Positions 1 through 4,419 of a DNA stretch of 6,573 nucleotides are shown here, in pieces. The notes under the pieces were generated by a model. That model was not told the origin of the DNA, searched no databases, and was given only the letters and a program-made list of their open reading frames with translations. The stretch is taken from positions 1 through 6,573 of the forward strand of contig DAWO01000109.1 of NCBI GenBank assembly GCA_002509485.1. The letters are read 5' to 3'. The stretch comes from Methanolinea sp. UBA477. GTDB lineage: Archaea; Halobacteriota; Methanomicrobia; Methanomicrobiales; Methanospirillaceae. A program made the translations under genes and the position numbers. Within the stretch, counting starts at the first letter, position 1. Every line of letters begins with the position of its first letter.

Positions 1-315
1 GCCGTGCCCGAGGGCTACTTCTACGTCCAGTTCATCGCCGAGCCGACCGAGAAGGGTTTTTTATCGCTCGGGATCATCGACCTTGCCGCCCGGAGTCTCG
101 GTCCCGACCGGCTGGCGGTGCAGGTCTTAAACACGACGGATTCACCGCGGCTGGTCATGTTCCATATCCTCGGGAGGGACAACGTGGACCCGGACGCCGT
201 CGCACGGGAGATCCAGGCGCTCTGCAGGAGATGGGGAGTGTCACTCAAAGGCGTCCGCGAGTACAAGAGGACCGTGCGGAAGGAGATGGCGTTCGAGAGG
301 ATGCGGAAGATCTGA
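1..315 (+). CDS. Unrecognised protein, C-terminal part (5' end off window)
   Basis: The frame is open from base 1 (GCC GTG CCC GAG) to a TGA at 313-315 and gives about 104 residues. A GTG lies at base 4, but no upstream sequence is visible to test it, and the protein starts mid-strand (EGYFYVQFIAE), so I treat it as the end of a longer gene. The visible part alternates beta-strand-like stretches (FYVQFIAE, LAVQVLN, RLVMFHILG) with helices (DPDAVAREIQALCRRWG) and ends in a basic tail (EYKRTVRKEMAFERMRKI). This resembles a small alpha/beta domain of ACT-like size, but I do not recognise the family and assign no function. Codons are GC-rich at third positions, as expected for a resident gene. 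No membrane segment or metal motif is visible. No convincing terminator follows the stop. Confidence 0.7.
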   Translation, partial: AVPEGYFYVQFIAEPTEKGFLSLGIIDLAARSLGPDRLAVQVLNTTDSPRLVMFHILGRDNVDPDAVAREIQALCRRWGVSLKGVREYKRTVRKEMAFERMRKI

Positions 316-466
316 GAAGGGGATTGTGGACCTCTGTCCATTCGCATTCTCTTCAAATGAAGCCGGCATAGTGTCTGGTGTGGGATATCATTTTATTGGC
401 CTCTCGCTCTTTTGTGCGGAGAGACCGGATCGAATTATTATCTGCATACCAGTTCAGTCACTTCAA

Positions 467-626
467 CCGCCGCCGGGGCGTCCTCACAGAACACATATCC
501 AACTGTCCAATTATGACTGTGAATCTGAAGGTGACCGCAGGTCACCCCGGGTCGAGGGCGGAGGCCTCGCGGAATTTTCGGGGGCGGAGGCCCAGGCATC
601 GCATATAGGGGCGTGGGGGCGGATAG
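467..626. repeat. Dispersed intergenic repeat, copy 1
   Basis: This stretch matches 5397-5512 in the same orientation. Block A (467-525) aligns with 5397-5456 with one single-base indel; it runs from CCGCCGCCGGGG through AACACATATCCAACTG to GACTGTGAATC. Block B (564-587), GCCTCGCGG then ATTTTCGGGGGCGG, aligns with 5458-5481. A weaker G-rich match follows (GGGGCGTGGGGGC against GGGGGTACGGGGGC). This copy has 38 bases between the blocks where copy 2 has one. Reading the opposite strand as protein, both copies give DSQS, then diverge because of the indel and a stop in this copy, so similarity is at the nucleotide level. Weak similarity may start near 447. The class of element is not known to me. 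Confidence 0.7.
530..546. repeat. Perfect hairpin in the extra segment of repeat copy 1
   Basis: GGTGACC (530-536), loop GCA, GGTCACC (540-546): a perfect 7-bp inverted repeat with a 3-base loop. It lies in the segment absent from repeat copy 2. No T-tract follows, so it is not a standard terminator. Confidence 0.6.
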
Positions 627-633
627 CTCCCAC
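613..633. repeat. G-rich hairpin at the end of repeat copy 1
   Basis: GTGGGGGC (613-620), loop GGATA, GCTCCCAC (626-633): an 8-bp stem with one G-T wobble and a 5-base loop. It overlaps the right edge of the repeat. A terminator role is doubtful because only AAAA, not T, follows on the plus strand. Confidence 0.45.
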
Positions 634-682
634 AAAATGTATCCGGTTCATCAATCCTGCCCACACCCGGTAGAAAAGAGCC

Positions 683-690
683 TTTTTATA
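683..690 (+). promoter_or_regulatory. TATA-like box, candidate promoter of the two-helix membrane protein
   Basis: TTTTTATA preceded by a purine-rich GAAAAGAGCC that could act as the BRE. This is the best archaeal TATA box in the stretch. A start site about 25 bases downstream (near 712-716) would give a leader of about 205 bases before the ATG at 920, which is long for an archaeon. Confidence 0.45.
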
Positions 691-752
691 GAGAGAGGAA
701 TCCGTAGAAACAATCCCGGTCAATCGAAATCTGTATCTCCAGAGAGAATCAA

Positions 753-773
753 CGGATACAGGAACAATATCCG
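753..773. repeat. Inverted repeat in the leader region
   Basis: CGGATA (753-758) and TATCCG (768-773) form a perfect 6-bp stem around a 9-base loop. It lies just upstream of the GGTGG and ATG of the possible leader ORF. Its role is unknown. Confidence 0.35.
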
Positions 774-780
774 GTGGCGG

Positions 781-909
781 ATGAACAGGAACCTCCCGAT
801 GGCGGGATTTTTTTCATTGGAACAAAGCGGGCCTGAAAGGAGGTCTGAATTGTTTTGGCCCCGGGTGGGCAACGGATGGAGAAGGCGGATTGCCAGGGAC
901 ACATGGTGA
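781..909 (+). CDS. Possible 42-aa leader ORF
   Basis: ATG at 781, TGA at 907-909, 42 codons. A GGTGG (773-777) sits just before the start. The peptide begins MNRNLPMAGFFSLEQ and ends in a Trp/Arg-rich tail (GWRRRIARDTW). Its last codons and stop (TGGTGA) contain the GGTGA ribosome-binding site of the next gene (start 920), an arrangement that would couple translation of the two. A second strong Shine-Dalgarno-like AGGAGGT (839-845) lies inside it, five to ten bases before an in-frame TTG (850). Against it: no recognised homologue, mediocre codon use, and a region that may simply be leader. It is offered as a candidate only. Confidence 0.22.
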   Translation: MNRNLPMAGFFSLEQSGPERRSELFWPRVGNGWRRRIARDTW

Positions 910-919
910 AAGGGGCCGG

Positions 920-1720
920 ATGACAGGGAAGAAGACGTATGACGGGAAGATAGAGGTCTCGCTGGATAAAACGGCCACTGCATGCGACTTCGGTTGCAGG
1001 GTCCAGAATTTCATACGGCGTGTCTACCCTGACGAGTTCGATCCGGATTTACTCGACCCTCGCCAGCTCCAGATGGACAGTTACGAGGAGATATTCTCCT
1101 GGCTGGATGACGTCTATGCCCACCGGGAGCGGTACAACCTTCACTGGGCGCTCCGCGAGGCAGGGGACGTACTGGAGAGGCTGGTCGATAAATCAGGAGA
1201 GAGGATCGCGGACTGCCTCTCCCGCCATTATAACCGGGAGAACCGGGAGAGGCTCTCCAGGCTGACCGCCGGCATGGATCGTGCCGTAAAAAGGAAGCAG
1301 GCAGCCATCAACCGGAAGACGAGGTACTTCACCATCCTCTCGTTTCTCGTCTCGCTCGTCGATATCGTGATATCGGTCATCCTGATCGTGATCATATCAG
1401 AGATTGCCCACTTCGGAAACATGCTCTTCACCTCGATCATCCTCGTCATCATCTTCACAGGGATCATCGCCCTCCTGAAGGTCACCCTGGACCGGTTCTA
1501 CATCATCCCCCTGGTCCAGAGGTGGGGATGGAGGAAATTTCTGGAGAATACCCGCATCAACAAGCAGACGATGATCGAGTTCGAGGCGGTCACGATCGTC
1601 GTGATAGAGGCGATACAAGAGGAATGGGAACCAAGGATCGTCTGCCAGCTGATCGAACGCGGGATCAGCGAGATCGCATTGCCGTATATTCGACGGGAGA
1701 TCCCGCCGGTCGGGATGTGA
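920..1720 (+). CDS. Orphan membrane protein with two transmembrane helices
   Basis: This encodes 266 residues from ATG 920, chosen because GGTGA (905-909) lies 10 bases upstream; the frame also opens at a TTG (890) without a site. Residues 1-136 are soluble, charged and mainly helical, with conspicuous acidic and Tyr/Trp-rich stretches (DSYEEIFSWLDDVYAHRERY near 53-72) and a basic KRKQAAINRKTR just before the membrane. Two helices follow, about 137-160 and 167-188, joined by a short loop, so both soluble parts should face the same side, by the positive-inside rule the cytoplasm. The C-terminal 78 residues are again helical (FEAVTIVVIEAIQEEWEPRI). No catalytic or metal motif is visible and I do not recognise the family. 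The gene runs convergently into the next one with 35 bases between the stops. Confidence 0.85.
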   Translation: MTGKKTYDGKIEVSLDKTATACDFGCRVQNFIRRVYPDEFDPDLLDPRQLQMDSYEEIFSWLDDVYAHRERYNLHWALREAGDVLERLVDKSGERIADCLSRHYNRENRERLSRLTAGMDRAVKRKQAAINRKTRYFTILSFLVSLVDIVISVILIVIISEIAHFGNMLFTSIILVIIFTGIIALLKVTLDRFYIIPLVQRWGWRKFLENTRINKQTMIEFEAVTIVVIEAIQEEWEPRIVCQLIERGISEIALPYIRREIPPVGM

Positions 1721-1725
1721 GCCAG

Positions 1726-1742
1726 GGGAATAACCTTTTCCC
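1726..1742. terminator. Weak hairpin between two convergent genes
   Basis: GGGAA (1726-1730) and TTCCC (1738-1742) form a 5-bp stem in the 35-base gap between the stops at 1720 (+) and 1758 (-). The only T-run is four long, within the loop and stem. It may be a shared terminator, but the evidence is thin. Confidence 0.25.
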
Positions 1743-1755
1743 GGGGTTCTGCACC

Positions 1756-2172
1756 TTAACACGCCAACGCGACAAACCTGATATATGTACCGTTATGCTC
1801 CCAGACGTTATTCTGCCGGGTATGGACGGTATTCACAAATTCCCCTCTTTCAGACAGCGGCATCCGGTGCATTGCATATTCGGGTCCAAAAACATTTCCC
1901 GGAACCAGATCAATCGGATGCCCGACCGGAAGGATTATCCGTTTTTCGTCATCGAACGCCTCTTTCAAATACGGACGCAGGACCAGGTCTTCATCCGTGA
2001 TATGCACGACACACGCCGGTTCAGGCCCGTGGGAGTCAGGGGTGCATATCTTTTCCACGTGATATGCCGGGGGGCAACCGCCGATGAAACCCCCAAAAAC
2101 CAGTATGAATCCGGTGTAGAGGATAAATATCGCCAGGAGGACGACTATTATGGTTTTTACGAGTTTCTCCAT
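1756..2172 (-). CDS. Small membrane-anchored protein with an outward C-terminal domain
   Basis: This encodes 138 residues from the ATG whose complement is 2170-2172. The frame stays open further upstream, but this start is preceded by GGGGTGGATCC, giving a GGTG ribosome-binding site, and yields a sensible MEKLVK N-terminus. Residues 7-31 form one strongly hydrophobic helix (TIIVVLLAIFILYTGF onwards). Lys4 and Lys6 before it predict N-in, C-out. The remaining ~105 residues would be outside the cell and carry four Cys (33, 43, 54, 138), which could form disulfides. The ITDEDLVLRPYLKEAF stretch (58-73) and the closing EHNGTYIRF resemble a layout I associate with small exported proteins of methanogens, but this is recollection, not a family call. 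There is no signal peptidase or lipobox motif. It may be co-transcribed with the small acidic ORF upstream (gap about 115 bases). Confidence 0.75.
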   Translation of the reverse strand: MEKLVKTIIVVLLAIFILYTGFILVFGGFIGGCPPAYHVEKICTPDSHGPEPACVVHITDEDLVLRPYLKEAFDDEKRIILPVGHPIDLVPGNVFGPEYAMHRMPLSERGEFVNTVHTRQNNVWEHNGTYIRFVALAC

Positions 2173-2173
2173 G

Positions 2174-2189
2174 GATCCACCCCTGGATC
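2174..2189 (-). promoter_or_regulatory. Hairpin over the ribosome-binding site of the membrane-anchored protein
   Basis: Read on the minus strand, GATCCA GGGG TGGATC is a perfect 6-bp inverted repeat with a 4-base loop, ending one base before the start codon. Its loop and right arm contain the GGTG ribosome-binding site, so folding of the mRNA would hide it. It could equally be a protein-binding palindrome or chance. Confidence 0.35.
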
Positions 2190-2236
2190 TGTTGAGAGTG
2201 TTATCCCCAACGGGTATAGAAATATTCTGGTATTTC

Positions 2237-2246
2237 AATAAATTTA
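2237..2246 (-). promoter_or_regulatory. TATA-like stretch upstream of the membrane-anchored protein
   Basis: On the minus strand this reads TAAATTTATT, about 65-75 bases before the start at 2172. A start site 25 bases downstream would give a leader of roughly 40 bases. It is the best T/A box in the gap but not a strong consensus match. Confidence 0.3.
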
Positions 2247-2287
2247 GGCAGATGCAGGGAGAAGACAGTGTATGCGCCTTGATCGCC

Positions 2288-2416
2288 CTAGAGGATATCG
2301 AGTGCAATCAATTCTTCGATCTCCTCTTCCTCCTCGTCCTCCCGGGATCTGTCCTTCTCTTTTGATCGTGAAGAGGGTGTAGTGAATATGTCACTCAACC
2401 AGTCGATGATTCCCAT
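2288..2416 (-). CDS. Very small acidic protein (42 aa)
   Basis: ATG complement at 2414-2416, TAG complement at 2288-2290, 42 residues. It starts MGIIDWLSDIF, a short amphipathic helix, continues through a Ser/Lys/Arg linker (TTPSSRSKEKDRSRE), has a run of Asp/Glu (27-32) and ends IEELIALDIL. That plan (hydrophobic N-terminal anchor, charged middle, acidic amphipathic tail) is like small uncharacterised proteins seen in methanogens, which is why I call it despite its size. There is no clear Shine-Dalgarno; the start follows CTTCTGGA. A TATA-like AAAAAATATGG (complement 2456-2466) lies about 45 bases upstream, which fits a short leader. The start overlaps the end of the 68-aa ORF in another frame. 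The acidic run reflects a CTC-rich tract on the plus strand, so low-complexity artefact remains possible. Confidence 0.45.
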   Translation of the reverse strand: MGIIDWLSDIFTTPSSRSKEKDRSREDEEEEEIEELIALDIL

Positions 2417-2597
2417 TCCAGAAGGTGAATCTGGTGCACATAAGAAAAATCTTATCCATATTTTTTGTGTGAATGAGGGGCAGGGATTCTTCCAGGTCTG
2501 ATAGTGAGAGTGCCCGCAAAATCCATGTTTTTAAGAGATCAGAATGTAACCCGCGATCCAAGGCGATCTGCAGGAAAAATTCAGGGGATGTTTCCAT
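2391..2597 (-). CDS. Possible 68-aa helical protein, overlapping the acidic ORF
   Basis: ATG complement at 2595-2597, TGA at 2391-2393, 68 residues. The N-terminal part (METSPEFFLQIALDRG, then LLKTWILRALSLSDLEESL) looks like genuine amphipathic helices; the C-terminal part (MCTRFTFWNGNHRLVE) does not. A GGGGGATC just before the ATG is a weak ribosome-binding site. The last 26 bases overlap the 42-aa ORF in a different frame. Third codon positions are clearly less GC-rich than in the neighbouring genes, so this is either acquired DNA, a decaying gene, or non-coding. I do not recognise it. The 42-aa ORF could be a frame-shifted continuation of the same ancestral gene. Confidence 0.3.
   Translation of the reverse strand: METSPEFFLQIALDRGLHSDLLKTWILRALSLSDLEESLPLIHTKNMDKIFLMCTRFTFWNGNHRLVE
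2440..2455 (-). promoter_or_regulatory. AT-rich inverted repeat beside a TATA-like box
   Basis: ATAAGA (2440-2445), AAAA, TCTTAT (2450-2455): a perfect 6-bp inverted repeat. On the minus strand it directly follows the TATA-like AAAAAATATGG and precedes the 42-aa ORF by 24 bases, where an archaeal repressor operator would be expected. A second repeat, CCAGA (2418-2422) and TCTGG (2430-2434), lies between it and the start codon. Confidence 0.35.
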
Positions 2598-2677
2598 GAT
2601 CCCCCGACCGGTTGTAGCAGGATCGTGCATTGCCATACATCACCGATCACCGGGAATCTCATATCCAAAAAACGAAT

Positions 2678-3403
2678 ATGGAAAATACCCTGAAATTCGG
2701 GAATGCGACCTCCTTTGAGGAAGACTTCCTCCGAAAAAACCTCATGGGGCCGAACTGTGTCCGGATAGCTGAGGAGCTTTTTCAGAAAGCCCGGTTGCTG
2801 CCCGGGATGCGTGTGCTTGATTTAGGCTGTGGAACGGGCCTTTCCTCGATATTCCTGGCAAAGGAGTATGATGTGACGGTATTTGCCGCCAATCTCTGGA
2901 TCGATCCGTCGGATAACTACGAGCGGTTCAGGCAGTTCAGCCTCGAGGACAGGATCATACCCATCCATGCCGAGGCACACGCACTGCCGTTTGCCAACAG
3001 TTCCTTTGACGCGATGGTGAGCATCGATTCCTTCCATTATTACGGGTTCGAGGAGGATTTTCTTGACACGCATATCGTTCCGCTGATGAAGAGAGTCGGC
3101 ACCATCGCGGTCTCGGTCCCCGGCCTGCAGGAGGCGTTTTCCGTGGGAATCCCTCCCAGGTTGCAGCCATACCTGGACGCGGATGCAAACTTCCATTCCT
3201 GCGGGTGGTGGAAGGCGCTCTGGAGCCGGTCGCCGGAGATCACGATCGAGCAGTGTTTCTCCCTCGAATGCCACGGGCAGGCATGGGATGACTGGCTCGA
3301 ATGCGATAACCCCCACGCGAAGAGGGACGTGGAGATGATGAAAGCCGAAAACGGGGACTATTTTGACACGATCGGGATTGTTGCGAGGGTGAACCCGGAG
3401 TGA
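2678..3403 (+). CDS. Class I SAM-dependent methyltransferase
   Basis: This encodes 241 residues from ATG 2678. The frame opens at a TTG (2630), but the extra 16 residues are not family-like; neither start has a ribosome-binding site, so a leaderless or weakly initiated message is possible. The Rossmann-type SAM fold is clear: motif I VLDLGCGTG at 46-54, the strand after it VTVFAANLWI (66-75), the acidic-loop region HALPFANSSFDAMVSIDSFH (101-120), and a motif III-like LMKRVGTIAVSVPG (136-149). The LWIDPSDNYERF stretch and the WW at 177-178 point to the methyltransferase type 11/25-like group related to small-molecule and lipid methylases; the substrate cannot be told from sequence. Odd points: the usual acidic residue ending strand 2 is Asn72, and the common K-P/x-G-G turn is KRVG. 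A small ORF follows immediately, its ribosome-binding site overlapping this stop codon. Confidence 0.9.
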   Translation: MENTLKFGNATSFEEDFLRKNLMGPNCVRIAEELFQKARLLPGMRVLDLGCGTGLSSIFLAKEYDVTVFAANLWIDPSDNYERFRQFSLEDRIIPIHAEAHALPFANSSFDAMVSIDSFHYYGFEEDFLDTHIVPLMKRVGTIAVSVPGLQEAFSVGIPPRLQPYLDADANFHSCGWWKALWSRSPEITIEQCFSLECHGQAWDDWLECDNPHAKRDVEMMKAENGDYFDTIGIVARVNPE

Positions 3404-3406
3404 TCC

Positions 3407-3589
3407 ATGACAGATGAGGAAGACCGGAACAATGGGTGTTGCCACCGGGTTTGGGCGCCGGTGCCCTGGGCGGCGGCCTTATCGGGATGGCCGCCCATGA
3501 CCTGGCCGCCTGGCTCATGGATCGGGATCGGGTGCGGGATTGCGATCGGTGCGGGCAACCGGGTTGGCGCTGGCCTCCGGAAACAATGA
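3407..3589 (+). CDS. Small Gly-rich ORF coupled to the methyltransferase, frame possibly disrupted
   Basis: ATG 3407 is four bases after the methyltransferase stop and is preceded by GGAGTGAT (3397-3404), an excellent ribosome-binding site that overlaps that stop, so the start is well supported and translation should be coupled. The 60-residue product begins MTDEEDRNNG and ends with a glycine-zipper-like membrane stretch (SWIGIGCGIAIGAG, then a basic tail). The middle (residues 11-36) is odd: Trp/Pro-rich and unlike either end. In the next frame the same DNA reads GLGAGALGGGLIGMAAHDLA (about 3448-3507), which looks far more natural and has better codons, then an Asp/Arg/Cys-rich tail to 3610. 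The gene may be a glycine-zipper membrane protein with compensating frameshifts, hence a pseudogene or fast-evolving gene. I do not recognise a named family. Confidence 0.45.
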   Translation: MTDEEDRNNGCCHRVWAPVPWAAALSGWPPMTWPPGSWIGIGCGIAIGAGNRVGAGLRKQ

Positions 3590-3626
3590 AAGCCCCTGTC
3601 TGCCGATCATAGTTTTGATGAGTGGT

Positions 3627-3655
3627 TCCCTGGGGAATGGATCCATGGTCCGGGA
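3627..3655. repeat. Extended imperfect palindrome
   Basis: Centred on the perfect 10-base palindrome ATGGATCCAT (3637-3646). Outward, GG (3632-3633) pairs CC (3650-3651) and TCCC (3627-3630) pairs GGGA (3652-3655) with one bulged T. It lies downstream of the small ORF and upstream of the five-helix protein; it may be a terminator stem or an operator. Confidence 0.35.
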
Positions 3656-3688
3656 GTCCCTGCATACGGTGTGAAAAATTCAGGAACA

Positions 3689-3695
3689 TTTTTTT
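3689..3695 (+). terminator. Oligo-T tract, candidate archaeal terminator
   Basis: Seven T in a row, 100 bases after the stop at 3589 and before the TATA-like box of the next gene. Archaeal RNA polymerase commonly stops at such tracts. It would end the methyltransferase/small-ORF transcript. Confidence 0.4.
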
Positions 3696-3720
3696 CCCGG
3701 AGTATCCATGAAGAAGCATC

Positions 3721-3729
3721 GGTTTATGT
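3721..3729 (+). promoter_or_regulatory. TATA-like box of the five-helix membrane protein
   Basis: GGTTTATGT, with TTTATG at 3723-3728. A start site about 25 bases on (near 3750) would leave a short leader of about 23 bases carrying the GGAGTGAT site at 3762-3769. The match to consensus is only moderate. Confidence 0.3.
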
Positions 3730-3772
3730 GCCGGTCCTCATGGGAGACGGACCCGGGCAATGGAGTGATGCA

Positions 3773-4270
3773 ATGACCAGCGGATTTCTTGCAGTGTTCA
3801 TCGCTGCCACGGTGTTTGGGGGAATGCTCGGCTGCTGTGTTCTCACGATCGCCCACACAATTCTTGCACGAATTCAAAGCAGTCGAAGGCGGATCGTTCT
3901 CCTCCTGACCGCGTTGGGGGTTGTGATGGTCCTTCTCGTCCAGCTCGATACACTCATGATGATGGATGTAGCACTGGTCGTCGCGGTCCCCTTTGCCGTC
4001 CTCGTTCTGCCACTCTGTTTCCCGCAGCACATCGGAGGACAGCCCGGGATGTGGAGAATTGTGCAGTGTTACATAGTGATCTATATTGCCGGGATTATTG
4101 TCTCTTTCATCTTTTATGGTGCGATTACGCCATGGGTTTTCTGGCATACGCCACTCTCAAACGGTTTCATCTATGTCTGCATGATACTCGGGTATACCGG
4201 GCTGGCGTTTGTTATCTTCCGGATGCTTGACCGGTGGAAAGGAGTGGAAGGAGAGAAGTCGCCGGTGTAA
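3773..4270 (+). CDS. Five-helix integral membrane protein, unrecognised
   Basis: This encodes 165 residues from ATG 3773. The frame opens at GTG 3671, but 3773 is preferred because GGAGTGAT (3762-3769) lies three bases upstream and the product then starts directly with the first helix; the extra 34 residues are polar and lack a site. Likely helices: 4-31, 41-61, 64-84, 95-117 and 131-151. A basic loop (RIQSSRRR, 33-40) after helix 1 and the basic/acidic C-terminal tail (RWKGVEGEKSPV) suggest these face the cytoplasm. A loop between helices 3 and 4 (FPQHIGGQPGMWR) and one between 4 and 5 (TPWVFWHTPLSNG) are the only polar segments. There is no transport signature or cofactor motif and I cannot name a family. 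It runs convergently towards the EFR1 gene, with about 150 bases between stops. Confidence 0.8.
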   Translation: MTSGFLAVFIAATVFGGMLGCCVLTIAHTILARIQSSRRRIVLLLTALGVVMVLLVQLDTLMMMDVALVVAVPFAVLVLPLCFPQHIGGQPGMWRIVQCYIVIYIAGIIVSFIFYGAITPWVFWHTPLSNGFIYVCMILGYTGLAFVIFRMLDRWKGVEGEKSPV

Positions 4271-4366
4271 CGGTCCCGCGCCGGGGACCATTTCCTGTCC
4301 CGCGACCGGAAAATATCGACCGGCCAGAGAAGAAGCACGAGGCCTCCAATTCATCGGATATCGCCG

Positions 4367-4407
4367 AAAAAACCGTTCACCGGCGTCGAAACCCCAACGG
4401 TCCGGTG
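4367..4407 (-). terminator. Two interleaved hairpins plus oligo-T, terminator of the EFR1 gene
   Basis: On the plus strand the order is ACCGTT (4372-4377), CACCGG (4378-4383), 12 bases, AACGGT (4396-4401), CCGGTG (4402-4407). ACCGTT pairs AACGGT and CACCGG pairs CCGGTG, both perfectly, so the two 6-bp stems interlock and probably exclude each other. On the minus strand the ACCGTT/AACGGT stem runs straight into six T (complement of A at 4367-4372), about 50 bases after the EFR1 stop, as in an intrinsic terminator. Confidence 0.5.
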
Positions 4408-4419
4408 CAGGTGAGAGAT

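Larger units (their letters stand above)
316..919. other. Long non-coding stretch before the two-helix membrane protein gene
   Basis: About 600 bases without a convincing gene. It holds, in order, copy 1 of a dispersed repeat (about 467-626), a hairpin inside that copy (530-546), a G-rich hairpin at its end (613-633), a TATA-like box (683-690), a short inverted repeat (753-773) and a possible 42-aa leader ORF (781-909). Longer open frames here, on both strands, cross the repeat, have no ribosome-binding site and are Pro/Arg-rich, so I do not call them genes. I found no tRNA: no acceptor stem or GTTCRA arm in a suitable context. Confidence 0.6.

Noticed and set aside
326..673. Open frames on both strands across repeat copy 1
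   Set aside because: They have no ribosome-binding site and are Pro/Arg-rich, and the frame is broken in the second copy, so the repeat is better seen as non-coding.
1522..2241. A 239-codon plus-strand frame across the convergent gene pair
   Set aside because: It overlaps the end of the two-helix protein gene and is antisense to the membrane-anchored protein; it has no domain features and an unlikely composition.
2822..3445. A 207-codon minus-strand frame antisense to the methyltransferase
   Set aside because: The plus-strand frame has motif I and other SAM-fold features; the antisense product is Arg/Pro-rich.
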